Assembly (NCBI RefSeq): GCF_023277925.1
Contig: NZ_CP063832.1
Span: 3,426,001 to 3,490,000 of the forward strand
DNA: 64,000 nt
From: Pseudomonas entomophila
GTDB taxonomy: Bacteria; Pseudomonadota; Gammaproteobacteria; Pseudomonadales; Pseudomonadaceae
Reading direction: 5' to 3'
Below are positions 53,576-62,191 of this stretch, in pieces. The first letter of the stretch is position 1. Each line of letters opens with the position of its first letter. Position numbers and translations under genes: made by a program. The notes under the pieces were generated by a model that worked only from the letters and a program-made list of their open reading frames with translations, had not been told where the DNA came from and did not search any database.

Positions 53576-53911
53576 TTACAGCATGCTAATCACACCGCCT
53601 GCACCGACGCGCTGCCACGGCAGGCCCAGCACCAACGCCTGGAGTTGTTCGCTGTCGAGTTCGACCTCGCAGCCGTGGCGAATGCCGGGCCAGTGGAACT
53701 TGCCTTGGTTCAGTCGACGCGCTGCCAGCCAGACACCGACGCCATCGTGCACCAGCACTTTCATCCGGTTAGCCCGGCGATTGGCGAACAGATAAGCGCA
53801 GTGCGGCTTCGCCGCACCGAACACCGCAATCACCCGGGCTAATGCCGTCTCGGTGCCAGCGCGCATGTCCATCGGCTCGGTGGCCAGCCAGATGGCATCG
53901 ATGCGGATCAT
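53576..53911 (-). CDS. tnpB: IS66 accessory protein TnpB
   Basis: A 111-aa IS66 Orf2-like protein (IWLATEPMDMRAGTETALAR; ANRRANRMKVLVHDGVGVWL; RLNQGKFHWP). Its start overlaps the end of tnpA by 4 bp (ATGA). Confidence 0.95.
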   Translation of the reverse strand: MIRIDAIWLATEPMDMRAGTETALARVIAVFGAAKPHCAYLFANRRANRMKVLVHDGVGVWLAARRLNQGKFHWPGIRHGCEVELDSEQLQALVLGLPWQRVGAGGVISML

Positions 53912-54228
53912 TGAGCGAAAGCCCGAATAAATTGCGCACAACCCTCGGGATCCGAGGCTGGCCATTTCACCGTGATCACTTGCCCGGCCACGGGCAACTC
54001 GATGATCACTGACGCTTCGACTGGCCGTTTAGGTGCGGCTTTTAGCGGGACGAAAGCTGGTAGTGAAGCCGCTGCGGGCTGATCTCGATAGAGCGGCAGC
54101 CATTTGCGGATGACGTTGGCATTGATGCCGTGGTTGATGGCGACACTGGACACGGTTGCGCCAGGTTGCAGGCATTCCTGAACGACCTGAGCTTTGAATG
54201 GTTTCGGATAAGAGCTTCGTTGGCGCAT
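53908..54228 (-). CDS. tnpA: IS66 accessory protein TnpA
   Basis: A 106-aa protein with a helix-turn-helix: YPKPFKAQVVQECLQPGATV, then SSVAINHGINANVIRKWLPLY. This is the usual IS66 Orf1. It is the first gene of the transposition operon. Confidence 0.93.
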   Translation of the reverse strand: MRQRSSYPKPFKAQVVQECLQPGATVSSVAINHGINANVIRKWLPLYRDQPAAASLPAFVPLKAAPKRPVEASVIIELPVAGQVITVKWPASDPEGCAQFIRAFAQ

Positions 54229-54565
54229 GGAAATCCTGGCGATAAGGGTGATCGCGTCCGCTTAAAAATACGCGGACACCATCGCCCTTAATGCTGGAGT
54301 TCGGAAGGTGAGTTCGCCGGACGCTTACGCCCAATGCAACCTCAGTTTGCAAAAACTGGCGGCCACGATGTGTAACCCACTACTCATCGCTTCGCGATTG
54401 TGGGCCTCGCTTCGCAAGGGAAATCAAGAACAAGCCTCCGCGTGATCGCGAAGAGATGGCTGCAGCCACATCGAACACAGCTACCTGGTGTTCGCCTCGA
54501 GGCCGAGCGGCTATGTGGAAATGCTCAGACGGTGTCGAACCGGGCTTTCCCGGGTAGGGAATGCT
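54229..54565. other. IS66 right end and intergenic sequence
   Basis: Holds the tnpA leader, the right inverted repeat (54305-54328) and about 237 bases up to the FRG gene stop in which I see no gene. Confidence 0.65.
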
Positions 54566-55471
54566 CTAAACCCGCACCAGGATTGAGTCGACATTCCAAC
54601 GCTTACGAGCCCCTTCTACGTTCATCCCATCTAGTACCGCACGGCCTGCACCGTCCGCTGTAGGATAAATCTGCGCACCACTGAAACCACCTCGCCGGCA
54701 GAGGCCGAGCAGACGAGCCGACTCGAATACCGGTAGCGTCAACTTAAGCATGCAAGGCGGAACATCGGCGAAATCCTCTTCAAGCCCAGACACCTCAAAT
54801 TTGCCTGAGCGATACCCGGAATGAGGATGGACAGTAAACAGCCCGCCTTGAGCCGCAAGGTGCTTACTGATCGCACCAGGTGAGCTGTGCAGCACGATTC
54901 TGTCGTGTAGCCCCAGCTGGTTGCGATTGATCGCCCAGATTGCCAATCGCTTGTTGAGCGTGGATTCCCAGCTCGCGAAATCCGCCAAGGCAGAACTTGC
55001 TGCGAAGTAAAGCGCCGCATAGGGCTTAATCGTCCAATCCAGCAGACGGGTGGGCACGCCGTGATGTTGAGCCATAGCCATAAGATCGAGCAACGCAGGA
55101 TTGGGCCACAGCGATGGGTCTTTGTAGTACCGGTCTGCGGTCTGAGTGCTGAGCTCGTTTTTCCTGAACTCCTGCGAGTCATTAGGGATCGCGATCCCGA
55201 TAGCATCACAGTGCTCAACGAATGCACCAAGCATTAGCAGCTCATAAAACACCATCTCTGAAGCGTCCACCATCTTGTCGTAAGACTCAATTGGTGGTTG
55301 TCCGCGTGGACGTAGAACTGAAGGCACAAGAGGCCACTGGGCATCCGCTTGACCGCGAAAAATGAACAGCTCAGGCCCATCCGTAAGCTGAGAGGTTGGG
55401 GAAACCGCGAGCCAAAGCTCTTCTGCAGTTTCAAAGTGACGCTCGATGAACGGTGGGTGCCTTCGAGCCAT
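54566..55471 (-). CDS. FRG-domain protein
   Basis: A 301-aa protein starting MARRHPPFIERHFETAEELW; AAAGGAC precedes ATG 55471. The FRG core is clear: LFIFRGQADAQWPLVPSVLRP near residues 40-60 and LDLMAMAQHHGVPTRLLDWT followed by KPYAALYFAAS. FRG proteins are frequent in prophages and defence islands and are suspected effectors, but the activity is not established. It is the gene nearest the tRNA-Thr end of the island. Confidence 0.85.
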   Translation of the reverse strand: MARRHPPFIERHFETAEELWLAVSPTSQLTDGPELFIFRGQADAQWPLVPSVLRPRGQPPIESYDKMVDASEMVFYELLMLGAFVEHCDAIGIAIPNDSQEFRKNELSTQTADRYYKDPSLWPNPALLDLMAMAQHHGVPTRLLDWTIKPYAALYFAASSALADFASWESTLNKRLAIWAINRNQLGLHDRIVLHSSPGAISKHLAAQGGLFTVHPHSGYRSGKFEVSGLEEDFADVPPCMLKLTLPVFESARLLGLCRRGGFSGAQIYPTADGAGRAVLDGMNVEGARKRWNVDSILVRV

Positions 55472-55490
55472 TGCCAGTCCTTTGTCGAGC

Positions 55491-55530
55491 TGAAGAAAAA
55501 GCCCCGCTGACGGAGGTCTAAGCGAGGCTT
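55491..55530 (-). terminator. Intrinsic terminator between tRNA-Thr and FRG gene
   Basis: Minus strand AAGCCTCGCT ... AGCGGGGCTT followed by TTTCTT. It would end the tRNA transcript; TGCTGTCACA is repeated twice just upstream. Confidence 0.7.
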
Positions 55531-55598
55531 TTGCTGTCACACTGCTGTCACAGCGTTTTTTTGCCACTGACGGAAAACGCTGGAAAGCTTGATTTTAC

Positions 55599-55674
55599 TG
55601 GTGCCGGGGATAGGAATCGAACCTACGACCTTCGCGTTACGAGTGCGCTGCTCTACCGACTGAGCTACACCGGC
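55599..55674 (-). tRNA. tRNA-Thr(CGT)
   Basis: A 76-nt cloverleaf on the minus strand: acceptor GCCGGTG ... CCCGGC with encoded CCA, D arm AGCTCAGTCGGTAGAGC, anticodon loop ACTCGTAAC (CGT, threonine) and T arm GTAGGTTCGATTCCTAT. Its 3' end points into the accessory island, as expected for an integration site. Confidence 0.95.
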
Positions 55675-55732
55675 GTGTTGCGCAACGTACCACTGCCGTG
55701 TCGGTTACGCAAACCCCTGTTTCACCTCACTT

Positions 55733-56143
55733 TCATTGCACCGTGCAGCCGTTGGGCGCGAGGTCTTCCTCTACCGTGGTCACGCAGGTCCAGCCTGCCT
55801 GGGTACGCGCCAGGGTCACGGTCTTGCCCAGCACATTGGCCGGTGCGTCGGCCAGGGTGCAGGCGATGCTGGCGGTGCCGTCGGCGGCCTTGCCGCTGGC
55901 GGTGGTCGCGCAATGGGCGGTGGTGGGCTGGCCGCCGAGGCTGGCGACGTCGGGCACGTCCTTGCCTTCGTTCAGGCGGATATCCATCGGCGTTTTCAGC
56001 GCGGAGATCTCCAGCAGCGCCGCCGCGGCTTTGGCGCGGGCCTGGTGGTTGGTGTACAGGGGGATGGCGATGGTCGCCAGGATGCCAATGATCGCGACGA
56101 CGATCATCAGTTCGATCAGGGTGATACCTCGTTGCCCTTTCAT
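55733..56143 (-). CDS. pilA: Type IV pilin
   Basis: A 136-aa prepilin. The class III leader MKGQRG is cut before [20 protein letters not shown], with the conserved Glu at mature position 5. The C-terminal part has four cysteines, two of which ([16 protein letters not shown]) form the D-loop. Start ATG 56143. It is divergent from pilC, as in P. putida. A pilB-type ATPase gene is not adjacent. Confidence 0.9.
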   Translation of the reverse strand: MKGQRGITLIELMIVVAIIGILATIAIPLYTNHQARAKAAAALLEISALKTPMDIRLNEGKDVPDVASLGGQPTTAHCATTASGKAADGTASIACTLADAPANVLGKTVTLARTQAGWTCVTTVEEDLAPNGCTVQ

Positions 56144-56370
56144 GAACGGTCTTCCTTCGTAATACATGGAGGCGCGGTGGGCGCTGTTTCAGCTTTGCGG
56201 GCGCCCCGCCCGGCAGGCGCGCAGTAGGCCTGAACCGACACCTTTTGTCACCCCTGCACGGCAGGGCGTCATCTTCGCTGAACTACTCTAGTGAGCGTCA
56301 TGGAAACGCGCCCGGCCTCAGGCCCGGCAAGCTGTTACGGGGCTTGTCGCCGCACTGCAAAGGACCTCAC

Positions 56371-57579
56371 ATGCAACCGTCTACCCGCCTCTACGCCTGG
56401 GAGGGCATCGATGCCTCCGGCGCTCGTCAACACGGCCAGCAACCGGGGCGCAGCCCGGCATTCGTGCAGGCTTGGCTGCAACGCCAGGGCATCCGGGCCA
56501 CGCGGGTGAGCTTGGCGGGTGGGTTGCGCTGGCGCTGGCCACAACGGGCGGCCAAGGCGGATGCAGCGGGGTTCAGCCGGCAGCTGGCAACGTTGCTGAC
56601 GGCGGGGGTGCCGTTGTTGCAGGCGTTCGAGGTGATGGCGCGCAGCACGGTGGACAGCGGCATGGCGGCGTTGCTGGCGCGGTTGAAACAGGATGTGGCG
56701 GCGGGGTTGGGGCTGGCGGATGCGCTGCAACGCCACCCGGCGTGGTTCGATGCGCTGTACTGCAACCTGGTGCGGGTGGGCGAGCAGTCGGGCACGCTGG
56801 ACCGGCAACTGGAGCAGATGGCGGGCATGCTGGAGAAGCGCCAGGCACTGCGGCAGAAGGTGCGCAAGGCGATGCTGTACCCGGCGCTGTTGCTGCTGAC
56901 CGGGCTCGGGGTGGCGGCGTTGTTGCTGCTGGAGGTGGTGCCGCGCTTTCAGGGGCTGTTCGCCAGTTTCGACAAGGCGCTGCCGGCGTTCACCCAGTGG
57001 GTGATCGATTTATCCACAGGGCTGGGCAATCACGTGGGGTGGCTGGTGCTGTTGATAACCGTGTTGGGGGTTGGCGGGCGGGCGGTTTATCGGCGGCATC
57101 TGCCGGCGCGGCTGTGGATGGTGCGCTGGGGGCTGCGGGTGCCGGTGCTCGGCACCTTGCTCGGGCAGGCGGCGTTGGCGCGGTTTGCGCGCAGCCTGGC
57201 TACTTCTTATACAGCGGGTGTGGCGTTGCTGGATGCGCTGGCAACGGTGGCGCCGGTCAGTGGCAACTGCCTGCATGAGCGGGCGATCCTGGCGTTGCGC
57301 CAGGGCGTGGCCAATGGCGCGAGCCTGCAACAGGCGATGGAGGCGGACGGGCTGTTCCCGCCGCTGCTGCGCCAGCTGGTGGCGGTCGGCGAGGCCAGCG
57401 GCACCCTCGACACGATGCTGGACAAGGCCGCGCTACATTACGAAGAGCAGGTGAGCCAGGCGCTGGAGCAGTTGACCACACTGCTGGAGCCGGCCATCGT
57501 GCTGATCCTCGGGCTGCTGGTGGGGGGCCTTGTCGTGGCGATGTACTTGCCGATCTTCCAGTTGGGTAGCCTGCTCTGA
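56371..57579 (+). CDS. pilC: Type IV pilus inner-membrane platform protein
   Basis: A 402-aa protein with two T2SF domains (FSRQLATLLTAGVPLLQAFE; FARSLATSYTAGVALLDALA) and three membrane helices. An AAAGGAC ribosome site precedes ATG 56371. It anchors pilus assembly ATPases, but no pilB lies next to it, so the ATPase must come from elsewhere or the system is reduced. Confidence 0.9.
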   Translation: MQPSTRLYAWEGIDASGARQHGQQPGRSPAFVQAWLQRQGIRATRVSLAGGLRWRWPQRAAKADAAGFSRQLATLLTAGVPLLQAFEVMARSTVDSGMAALLARLKQDVAAGLGLADALQRHPAWFDALYCNLVRVGEQSGTLDRQLEQMAGMLEKRQALRQKVRKAMLYPALLLLTGLGVAALLLLEVVPRFQGLFASFDKALPAFTQWVIDLSTGLGNHVGWLVLLITVLGVGGRAVYRRHLPARLWMVRWGLRVPVLGTLLGQAALARFARSLATSYTAGVALLDALATVAPVSGNCLHERAILALRQGVANGASLQQAMEADGLFPPLLRQLVAVGEASGTLDTMLDKAALHYEEQVSQALEQLTTLLEPAIVLILGLLVGGLVVAMYLPIFQLGSLL

Positions 57580-57581
57580 AC

Positions 57582-58448
57582 ATGAATGCCTGGGCCGTAA
57601 TCGTCGATCATCCCCTGTTCTTTTATGCCCTGGCCGCGGTGCTGGGGTTGCTGGTGGGCAGTTTTCTCAATGTGCTGGCGTACCGGCTGCCGGTGATGCT
57701 CGAGCGCCAGTGGCAGCGGGAGGCACAGGAGGTGCTGGGGCTGCCGCAGGCCGAGCACGAGCGCTTCGACCTGTGTTTGCCGGCCTCGCGTTGCCCTCAC
57801 TGCCAGCGCCCGATCCGGGCGTGGGAGAACATTCCGGTGTTGAGTTACCTGGCCTTGCGCGGGCGTTGCTCGGGGTGCAAGGCGCGGATCAGTGCGCGTT
57901 ATCCACTGGTGGAGCTGGCCACCGCCCTGCTGTCGCTGCTGGTGGCCTGGCATTTCGGGCCGGGCGTGGAAGCGCTGGCGGTGATGCTGCTGACTTGGGG
58001 CCTGATTGCGTTGAGCCTGATCGATGCCGAACACCAGTTGCTGCCGGATGTGCTGGTGCTGCCGCTGTTGTGGCTGGGATTGATCGTTAATGCCTTCGGG
58101 CTGCTGGTGCCGCTGGCCGATGCAATGTGGGGCGCGGTGGCGGGTTATCTGAGCCTGTGGTTGGTGTACTGGGTCTTCAAGCTGATCACTGGCAAGGAGG
58201 GCATCGGTTTTGGCGACTTCAAGCTGCTGGCCATGCTGGGTGCCTGGGGCGGCTGGCAGATTCTGCCGCTGACCTTGATGCTGGCCTCCCTGGTGGGGGC
58301 GCTGATCGGGCTGGCGCTGGTGCGGCTTAAACGCACGCAGATGGGCGCTGCGCTGCCTTTTGGGCCTTATCTGGCCATTGCGGGGTGGATCGCATTGCTC
58401 TGGGGTGATGAAATAGTCGCTTCTTACCTGCAACTGCTTGGAACCTGA
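57582..58448 (+). CDS. pilD: Prepilin peptidase/N-methyltransferase
   Basis: A 288-aa polytopic aspartyl protease that cleaves and methylates prepilins and type II secretion pseudopilins. The zinc-binding pairs are Cys71/Cys74 and Cys96/Cys99; the catalytic aspartates are Asp148 ([11 protein letters not shown]) and Asp212 (GFGDFKLL). It starts 2 bp after pilC and overlaps coaE by 1 bp. Confidence 0.95.
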   Translation: MNAWAVIVDHPLFFYALAAVLGLLVGSFLNVLAYRLPVMLERQWQREAQEVLGLPQAEHERFDLCLPASRCPHCQRPIRAWENIPVLSYLALRGRCSGCKARISARYPLVELATALLSLLVAWHFGPGVEALAVMLLTWGLIALSLIDAEHQLLPDVLVLPLLWLGLIVNAFGLLVPLADAMWGAVAGYLSLWLVYWVFKLITGKEGIGFGDFKLLAMLGAWGGWQILPLTLMLASLVGALIGLALVRLKRTQMGAALPFGPYLAIAGWIALLWGDEIVASYLQLLGT

Positions 58449-59071
58449 TGAGCACAGCGCCCTTCACCCCTTGGATTCTCGGCCTGACCGGCGGCATCGG
58501 CAGCGGCAAGAGCGCCGCCGCCGAGCGTTTTGTCGAGCTGGGCGTGCACCTGGTCGATGCCGACCAGGCGGCGCGCTGGGTTGTCGAGCCGGGGCGCCCT
58601 GCCCTGGCCCGTATCGTCGAGCGCTTCGGCCCCGGCGTGTTGCTGGAGGATGGCCAGCTCGACCGTGGCGCCCTGCGCCAGCAGATCTTCGCCGACCCGG
58701 CGCAGCGGCAATGGCTGGAACAGCTGCTGCACCCGCTGATCGGCCAGGAGATCTTCAGCTACCTGGCCAAGGCCGAGACGCCCTATGCGGTGTATGTCTC
58801 GCCGCTGTTGATCGAGTCGGGGCAGTTCGACAAGACCCAGCGCATCCTGGTGATCGATGCCCCTGCCGAGCTGCAGGTGCAGCGCACTTTGGCCCGTGAC
58901 AACACCAGCCCGGAACAGGTGCAGGCGATTCTCAAGGCCCAGCTGGCCCGGGAAGAGCGCCTGCGCCATGCCGATGACGTGGTGGTCAACGATCGTGACC
59001 TGCAATCGCTGCACGATGAGATCGACCGCCTGCACCACTTTTACCTGACTTTGCGAGGAGGCCAGCCATGA
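58448..59071 (+). CDS. coaE: Dephospho-CoA kinase
   Basis: CoaE phosphorylates dephospho-CoA in the last step of coenzyme A synthesis. A 207-aa kinase with P-loop GGIGSGKS (residues 15-22), [15 protein letters not shown] and [13 protein letters not shown]. Overlaps pilD by 1 bp and yacG by 4 bp. Confidence 0.96.
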   Translation: MSTAPFTPWILGLTGGIGSGKSAAAERFVELGVHLVDADQAARWVVEPGRPALARIVERFGPGVLLEDGQLDRGALRQQIFADPAQRQWLEQLLHPLIGQEIFSYLAKAETPYAVYVSPLLIESGQFDKTQRILVIDAPAELQVQRTLARDNTSPEQVQAILKAQLAREERLRHADDVVVNDRDLQSLHDEIDRLHHFYLTLRGGQP

Positions 59072-59268
59072 GCCAGCCGATGACCGTTGATTGCCCCACC
59101 TGTGGGGCGCCCGTGGAATGGGGGGAGAAGAGCCCGTTCCGGCCGTTCTGCTCGGACCGCTGCAAGTTGATCGACCTGGGGGCCTGGGCGGCCGAGGAGC
59201 ATAAGATCGCGGGGGCGGAAGAGTCGGAGGATGAGTTGTATTCGGGGGATCTGGAGCCGCGGCACTAA
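59068..59268 (+). CDS. yacG: DNA gyrase inhibitor YacG
   Basis: A 66-aa zinc protein that binds GyrB. Cysteines 9, 12, 28 and 32 (CPTC; FCSDRC) form the zinc site, followed by [13 protein letters not shown] and an acidic tail. The start overlaps coaE by 4 bp. Confidence 0.95.
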   Translation: MSQPMTVDCPTCGAPVEWGEKSPFRPFCSDRCKLIDLGAWAAEEHKIAGAEESEDELYSGDLEPRH

Positions 59269-59293
59269 GCTGGGTTCGCTGGTAAGTCATTTG

Positions 59294-59377
59294 GTAGGAG
59301 CGGCTTCAGCCGCGATGCGGGCACCTCGGGGCCGGGCACCCGCTTTGCGGGTGATCGCGGCTGAAGCCGCTCCTACA
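59294..59377. repeat. REP mosaic after yacG
   Basis: TAGGAGCGGCTTCAGCCGCG and its inverted partner around a GGGCACCCGC hairpin; 84 bp. It lies between convergent genes. Confidence 0.8.
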
Positions 59378-59409
59378 CAGAGGTTGTGCCTGATCAATGG
59401 GGTATGTAT

Positions 59410-60093
59410 TCACTGCTCTTCGTCCTTCCAGGGCGCCTGCAAATAGCGGCTGCGGTTGAAGGTCTCCAGCCACTCCGGGCAAAACACCACCAACGCACTG
59501 ATCACCGTGCCGTTGATGAACGCCTCGGGAAACATCATCAGCCATAGATAGCCAACGAAGTCGCTGAGCCATTCCGGCATGGCGAAACGCTCGTCCATCC
59601 ATAACACCCCCAGCCCGGCCGCCAGGCACACCAGCACGGTCAGCGCGGCGGGGAAGAACCCGGAACAGAAGATATACACAAACAGGTTACGCGGCTGGGC
59701 GCGCTCGACCAGGATCGCGCACACCTCGGTGACCAACACCGGCAAGCCAACGATCAGCAGGCCGTTGACGCCGATGGCGGCGAGGTCCTGGCGGCCCAGC
59801 AGCAACAGCCCGAGCTGGGCCAGGAAGCCGCCCAGCACCGCCAGCGGCCAGTCCAGCAGCAGGGTCACGGCGGTCATGCCGATGAAGTGATACGACACCC
59901 CGGTGTCGAAATCGCGCCGCACCAGCCACAACACGAACAGGCAGAACACCGTACCGAACAGCAGGTGCTGGCGGCGGGTGTCGGTGAACAGCTCCACCCA
60001 GCGGGTGCGGCTGGCGGCCCAGATCAGCAGGGGCACGTAACCGAGCCAGCCAAGGGTGAGGCTGGTGCTGGACAAGACCTGTGCGCTGATCAT
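59410..60093 (-). CDS. Polytopic membrane protein, CbiM-like
   Basis: A 227-aa protein with seven hydrophobic segments. GVSYHFIGMTAVTLLLDWPL and MMFPEAFINGTVISALVVF recall the CbiM-like (ECF transporter S/T-associated) family annotated at this place beside yacG in Pseudomonas. The ECF partners CbiN/Q/O are absent. Function unknown. Confidence 0.7.
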   Translation of the reverse strand: MISAQVLSSTSLTLGWLGYVPLLIWAASRTRWVELFTDTRRQHLLFGTVFCLFVLWLVRRDFDTGVSYHFIGMTAVTLLLDWPLAVLGGFLAQLGLLLLGRQDLAAIGVNGLLIVGLPVLVTEVCAILVERAQPRNLFVYIFCSGFFPAALTVLVCLAAGLGVLWMDERFAMPEWLSDFVGYLWLMMFPEAFINGTVISALVVFCPEWLETFNRSRYLQAPWKDEEQ

Positions 60094-60297
60094 TCGACGT
60101 CCTTCTAAAATGGGTGCCGACCAGCCCTATGTCCTGCAGCTAATCCTCACGCACCTGACCAAAAAGGTTTCCCAAGCTACGCTCAGATCAAAGGGAAGCC
60201 GTATGACTGTAAATCCTTGGAGCCCTACTCTAGCGGTAAAGTGTGCTGACTATCAAAGAGTGGGGTTAAGCATCTACTTTTCATTGGGACAAGAGTG

Positions 60298-60690
60298 ATG
60301 GTGGATCTGCCCCTCATACTAAAGGATGTACTGGAAAGCTCTACGGTGCTTACGGGCTGGGCGGTTGCTATCGGCGGAGGGACTGTCGCCATAATTATCG
60401 GAACTTCACATAATCGACCCGAAAACCTGCACTTAAGGCTAATATATCTTCTGTTTTTACCCGGATGGACTTCAATAGCCCACTCTATTTATTTAGGAAA
60501 TCAATTAGTCGGTAGTTACCTCGCCTCTCGATTCACGCCAAACGCGGTTCTGGCCATCGCTGACAACATCAATAACCTTTACGCATCCCAGCGTCTCTCC
60601 CTACTGATAGCACTAGCGTTCTTTGGTACATGGCTTACCTGCTATACGCTAGCCTGGATCTTCACGAAACAATTAAAGGAACCTGACTAA
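60298..60690 (+). CDS. Small membrane protein of unknown function
   Basis: A 130-aa protein with three or four hydrophobic helices (VLTGWAVAIGGGTVAIIIGT; LIYLLFLPGWTSIAHSIYL; LLIALAFFGTWLTCYTLAWI). No family recognised. AT-rich against its neighbours. ATG 60298 is preceded by GGGACAAGAG; the next gene starts 1 base after the stop. Confidence 0.65.
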   Translation: MVDLPLILKDVLESSTVLTGWAVAIGGGTVAIIIGTSHNRPENLHLRLIYLLFLPGWTSIAHSIYLGNQLVGSYLASRFTPNAVLAIADNINNLYASQRLSLLIALAFFGTWLTCYTLAWIFTKQLKEPD

Positions 60691-60691
60691 G

Positions 60692-61126
60692 ATGAACGCA
60701 TTCTGGTGGATACTACCAGCACTCAGTGCATTCAACATGCCTGTCAACGCCAGCGAATGCACGTGCATGTCATACCCTTTCGACCCGAACCCTCCTTGCT
60801 TTAAGTTCTGCGTGAACGAATCTATTGAAAGCGACGGGAAAAATCTTAGCAAAATTAAAAACCTACCTGATTCAGTCCGAGCAAATCTGGAAATCCTTGT
60901 TGAGCGCAAAAAAAACAACCAACTCTCTGACTACAACAACATACAGAGTACAGAAGCTCTTAAAAAGGCAGCCTCTAGTCCCACTGGAAGTAAATATGAG
61001 ACTTTCAAACGCCCAGGGGATGCTCGCCTTGAAAAGTTCAAAGATGATGGTCTCATAGGCCCTTCGAAAGGTAGTGGCCTCGGTGCGCCAAGTGGATCTA
61101 GCGGCCTCTCCGCTCCCGCACACTGA
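60692..61126 (+). CDS. Secreted or periplasmic Cys-rich small protein
   Basis: A 144-aa protein with a short signal peptide (ILPALSAFNMPVNAS) and the mature N-terminus ECTCMSYPFDPNPPCFKFC, which has four cysteines in 15 residues. The C-terminus is Gly/Ser-rich (GPSKGSGLGAPSGSSGLS). No family recognised. It is adjacent to the membrane protein gene and equally AT-rich, so the pair was probably acquired together. Confidence 0.6.
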   Translation: MNAFWWILPALSAFNMPVNASECTCMSYPFDPNPPCFKFCVNESIESDGKNLSKIKNLPDSVRANLEILVERKKNNQLSDYNNIQSTEALKKAASSPTGSKYETFKRPGDARLEKFKDDGLIGPSKGSGLGAPSGSSGLSAPAH

Positions 61127-61171
61127 ACAACTGTAACCCTTTGTTCGCTGGAGAGCGCTAAGCTTGTCCCC

Positions 61172-61801
61172 ATGGATGACTCAGACTACCTGCGCCTGCT
61201 TACCATCCAGGCCGAACAAGCCAATGCGTTCCTGTCCAATGCCCGCAAATGGGAACGCGAGCGTTGGGTCTGCCAGCGTCTGCTGCAAGGGCTGAACATT
61301 GCCTACCGCAGCGAGGACTTCACCCCGGCCGGGCAAGAGCCGCCAGATGTGCTGTTCCGCGACGCGGCGTTCGAGGTGTTCTTCGTGCTAGACGAGGGCC
61401 GCCGCCTCAACGACGAGTGGCGCGAGGAGCTGCAACGGCGGCGCAGCGCGTTTTCCCTGGCTCAGCTGGTGCGCCGCGAGCAGCGGCCCCGCAGGATCAG
61501 CGCCCAGGAACTGCTGGCGCGCCTGGCGCCCACGCTGCGCAAGAAATCGCACAACTACCGTGAACGCGGGCTGGACTTGGGCGAGCTGGACATCATCGCC
61601 TTCGCCAGCCTCAAACGCGAGGTGCTGGACCTCAACAGCCATTTCCCGCCGCCCACCGAGTACCTGCGCCAGGGCTGGCGGTCGCTGTCGCTGGTGGGGC
61701 CGACCTTCGCCCGGGTGCTGTTCGCCCACCCGGACGCGCCGGATTTTTTGCGCGGCAACCTGGGGCGCAGCATCGTCTTCGACGTTGGGATCAGTCTTTG
61801 A
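61172..61801 (+). CDS. DUF1780 family protein
   Basis: A 209-aa protein with the family features WERERWVCQRLLQGLNIAYR, DFTPAGQEPPDVLFRDAAFE and FVLDEGRRLNDEWREELQ, a layout like small nuclease-fold proteins. Typical of Pseudomonas; function unknown. DUF3094 and ndh follow. Confidence 0.85.
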   Translation: MDDSDYLRLLTIQAEQANAFLSNARKWERERWVCQRLLQGLNIAYRSEDFTPAGQEPPDVLFRDAAFEVFFVLDEGRRLNDEWREELQRRRSAFSLAQLVRREQRPRRISAQELLARLAPTLRKKSHNYRERGLDLGELDIIAFASLKREVLDLNSHFPPPTEYLRQGWRSLSLVGPTFARVLFAHPDAPDFLRGNLGRSIVFDVGISL

Positions 61802-61933
61802 TCCAGTGCCGGGTGTGTTTGCGATCACGTACACTCGGCGCCAGGGATAGAAAGCATTATCATTCGACCCATGCGTTTGCGTGGGCGCTGTAGCGTTTAC
61901 GCATCCACCAACGTCTATCTGACGAGGCCCACC

Positions 61934-62107
61934 ATGACCAGCCGCCTGAATCCTGAAGATCAGCGTCGCGTCGATGAGTACTTGAGTGCCCCCCAGCATC
62001 GTGTCGAGCGCAGGCCTTTCCGGCCGTTGTTGCTGCTGTTGCTGGTGGTGGCCGTGACCATCGGTCTGGGCCTGTTGAGCCGCCTGCTGAGTGGACTGGT
62101 GCTATGA
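61934..62107 (+). CDS. DUF3094 small membrane protein
   Basis: A 57-aa protein: MTSRLNPEDQRRVDEYLSA followed by one membrane helix (PLLLLLLVVAVTIGLGLLSR). Matches DUF3094, conserved upstream of ndh in Pseudomonas. Confidence 0.87.
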   Translation: MTSRLNPEDQRRVDEYLSAPQHRVERRPFRPLLLLLLVVAVTIGLGLLSRLLSGLVL

Positions 62108-62191
62108 GCTGCCTTGCGCTCGCCCTCCCCTCGTGCCGGACGCGGCCGGGCCTTGTGCCCACGAATTCCGTAAAACTTGTGAGATATCCCC

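Larger units (their letters stand above)
51946..54328 (-). mobile_element. Complete IS66-family insertion sequence
   Basis: Bounded by 24-bp terminal inverted repeats (51946-51969 and 54305-54328) that differ at one position; inner sequence GCGTCCGGCGAACTCACCTT. It carries tnpA, tnpB and tnpC in the usual order. No 8-bp target duplication is seen: the left flank is ATCGCAAG and the right flank GCCCAATG. It lies 75 bp after the STAND operon. Confidence 0.93.

Noticed and set aside
54400-54663. 87-codon plus-strand frame beside the FRG gene
   Set aside because: Overlaps the 3' end of the FRG gene in antisense and has no ribosome site.
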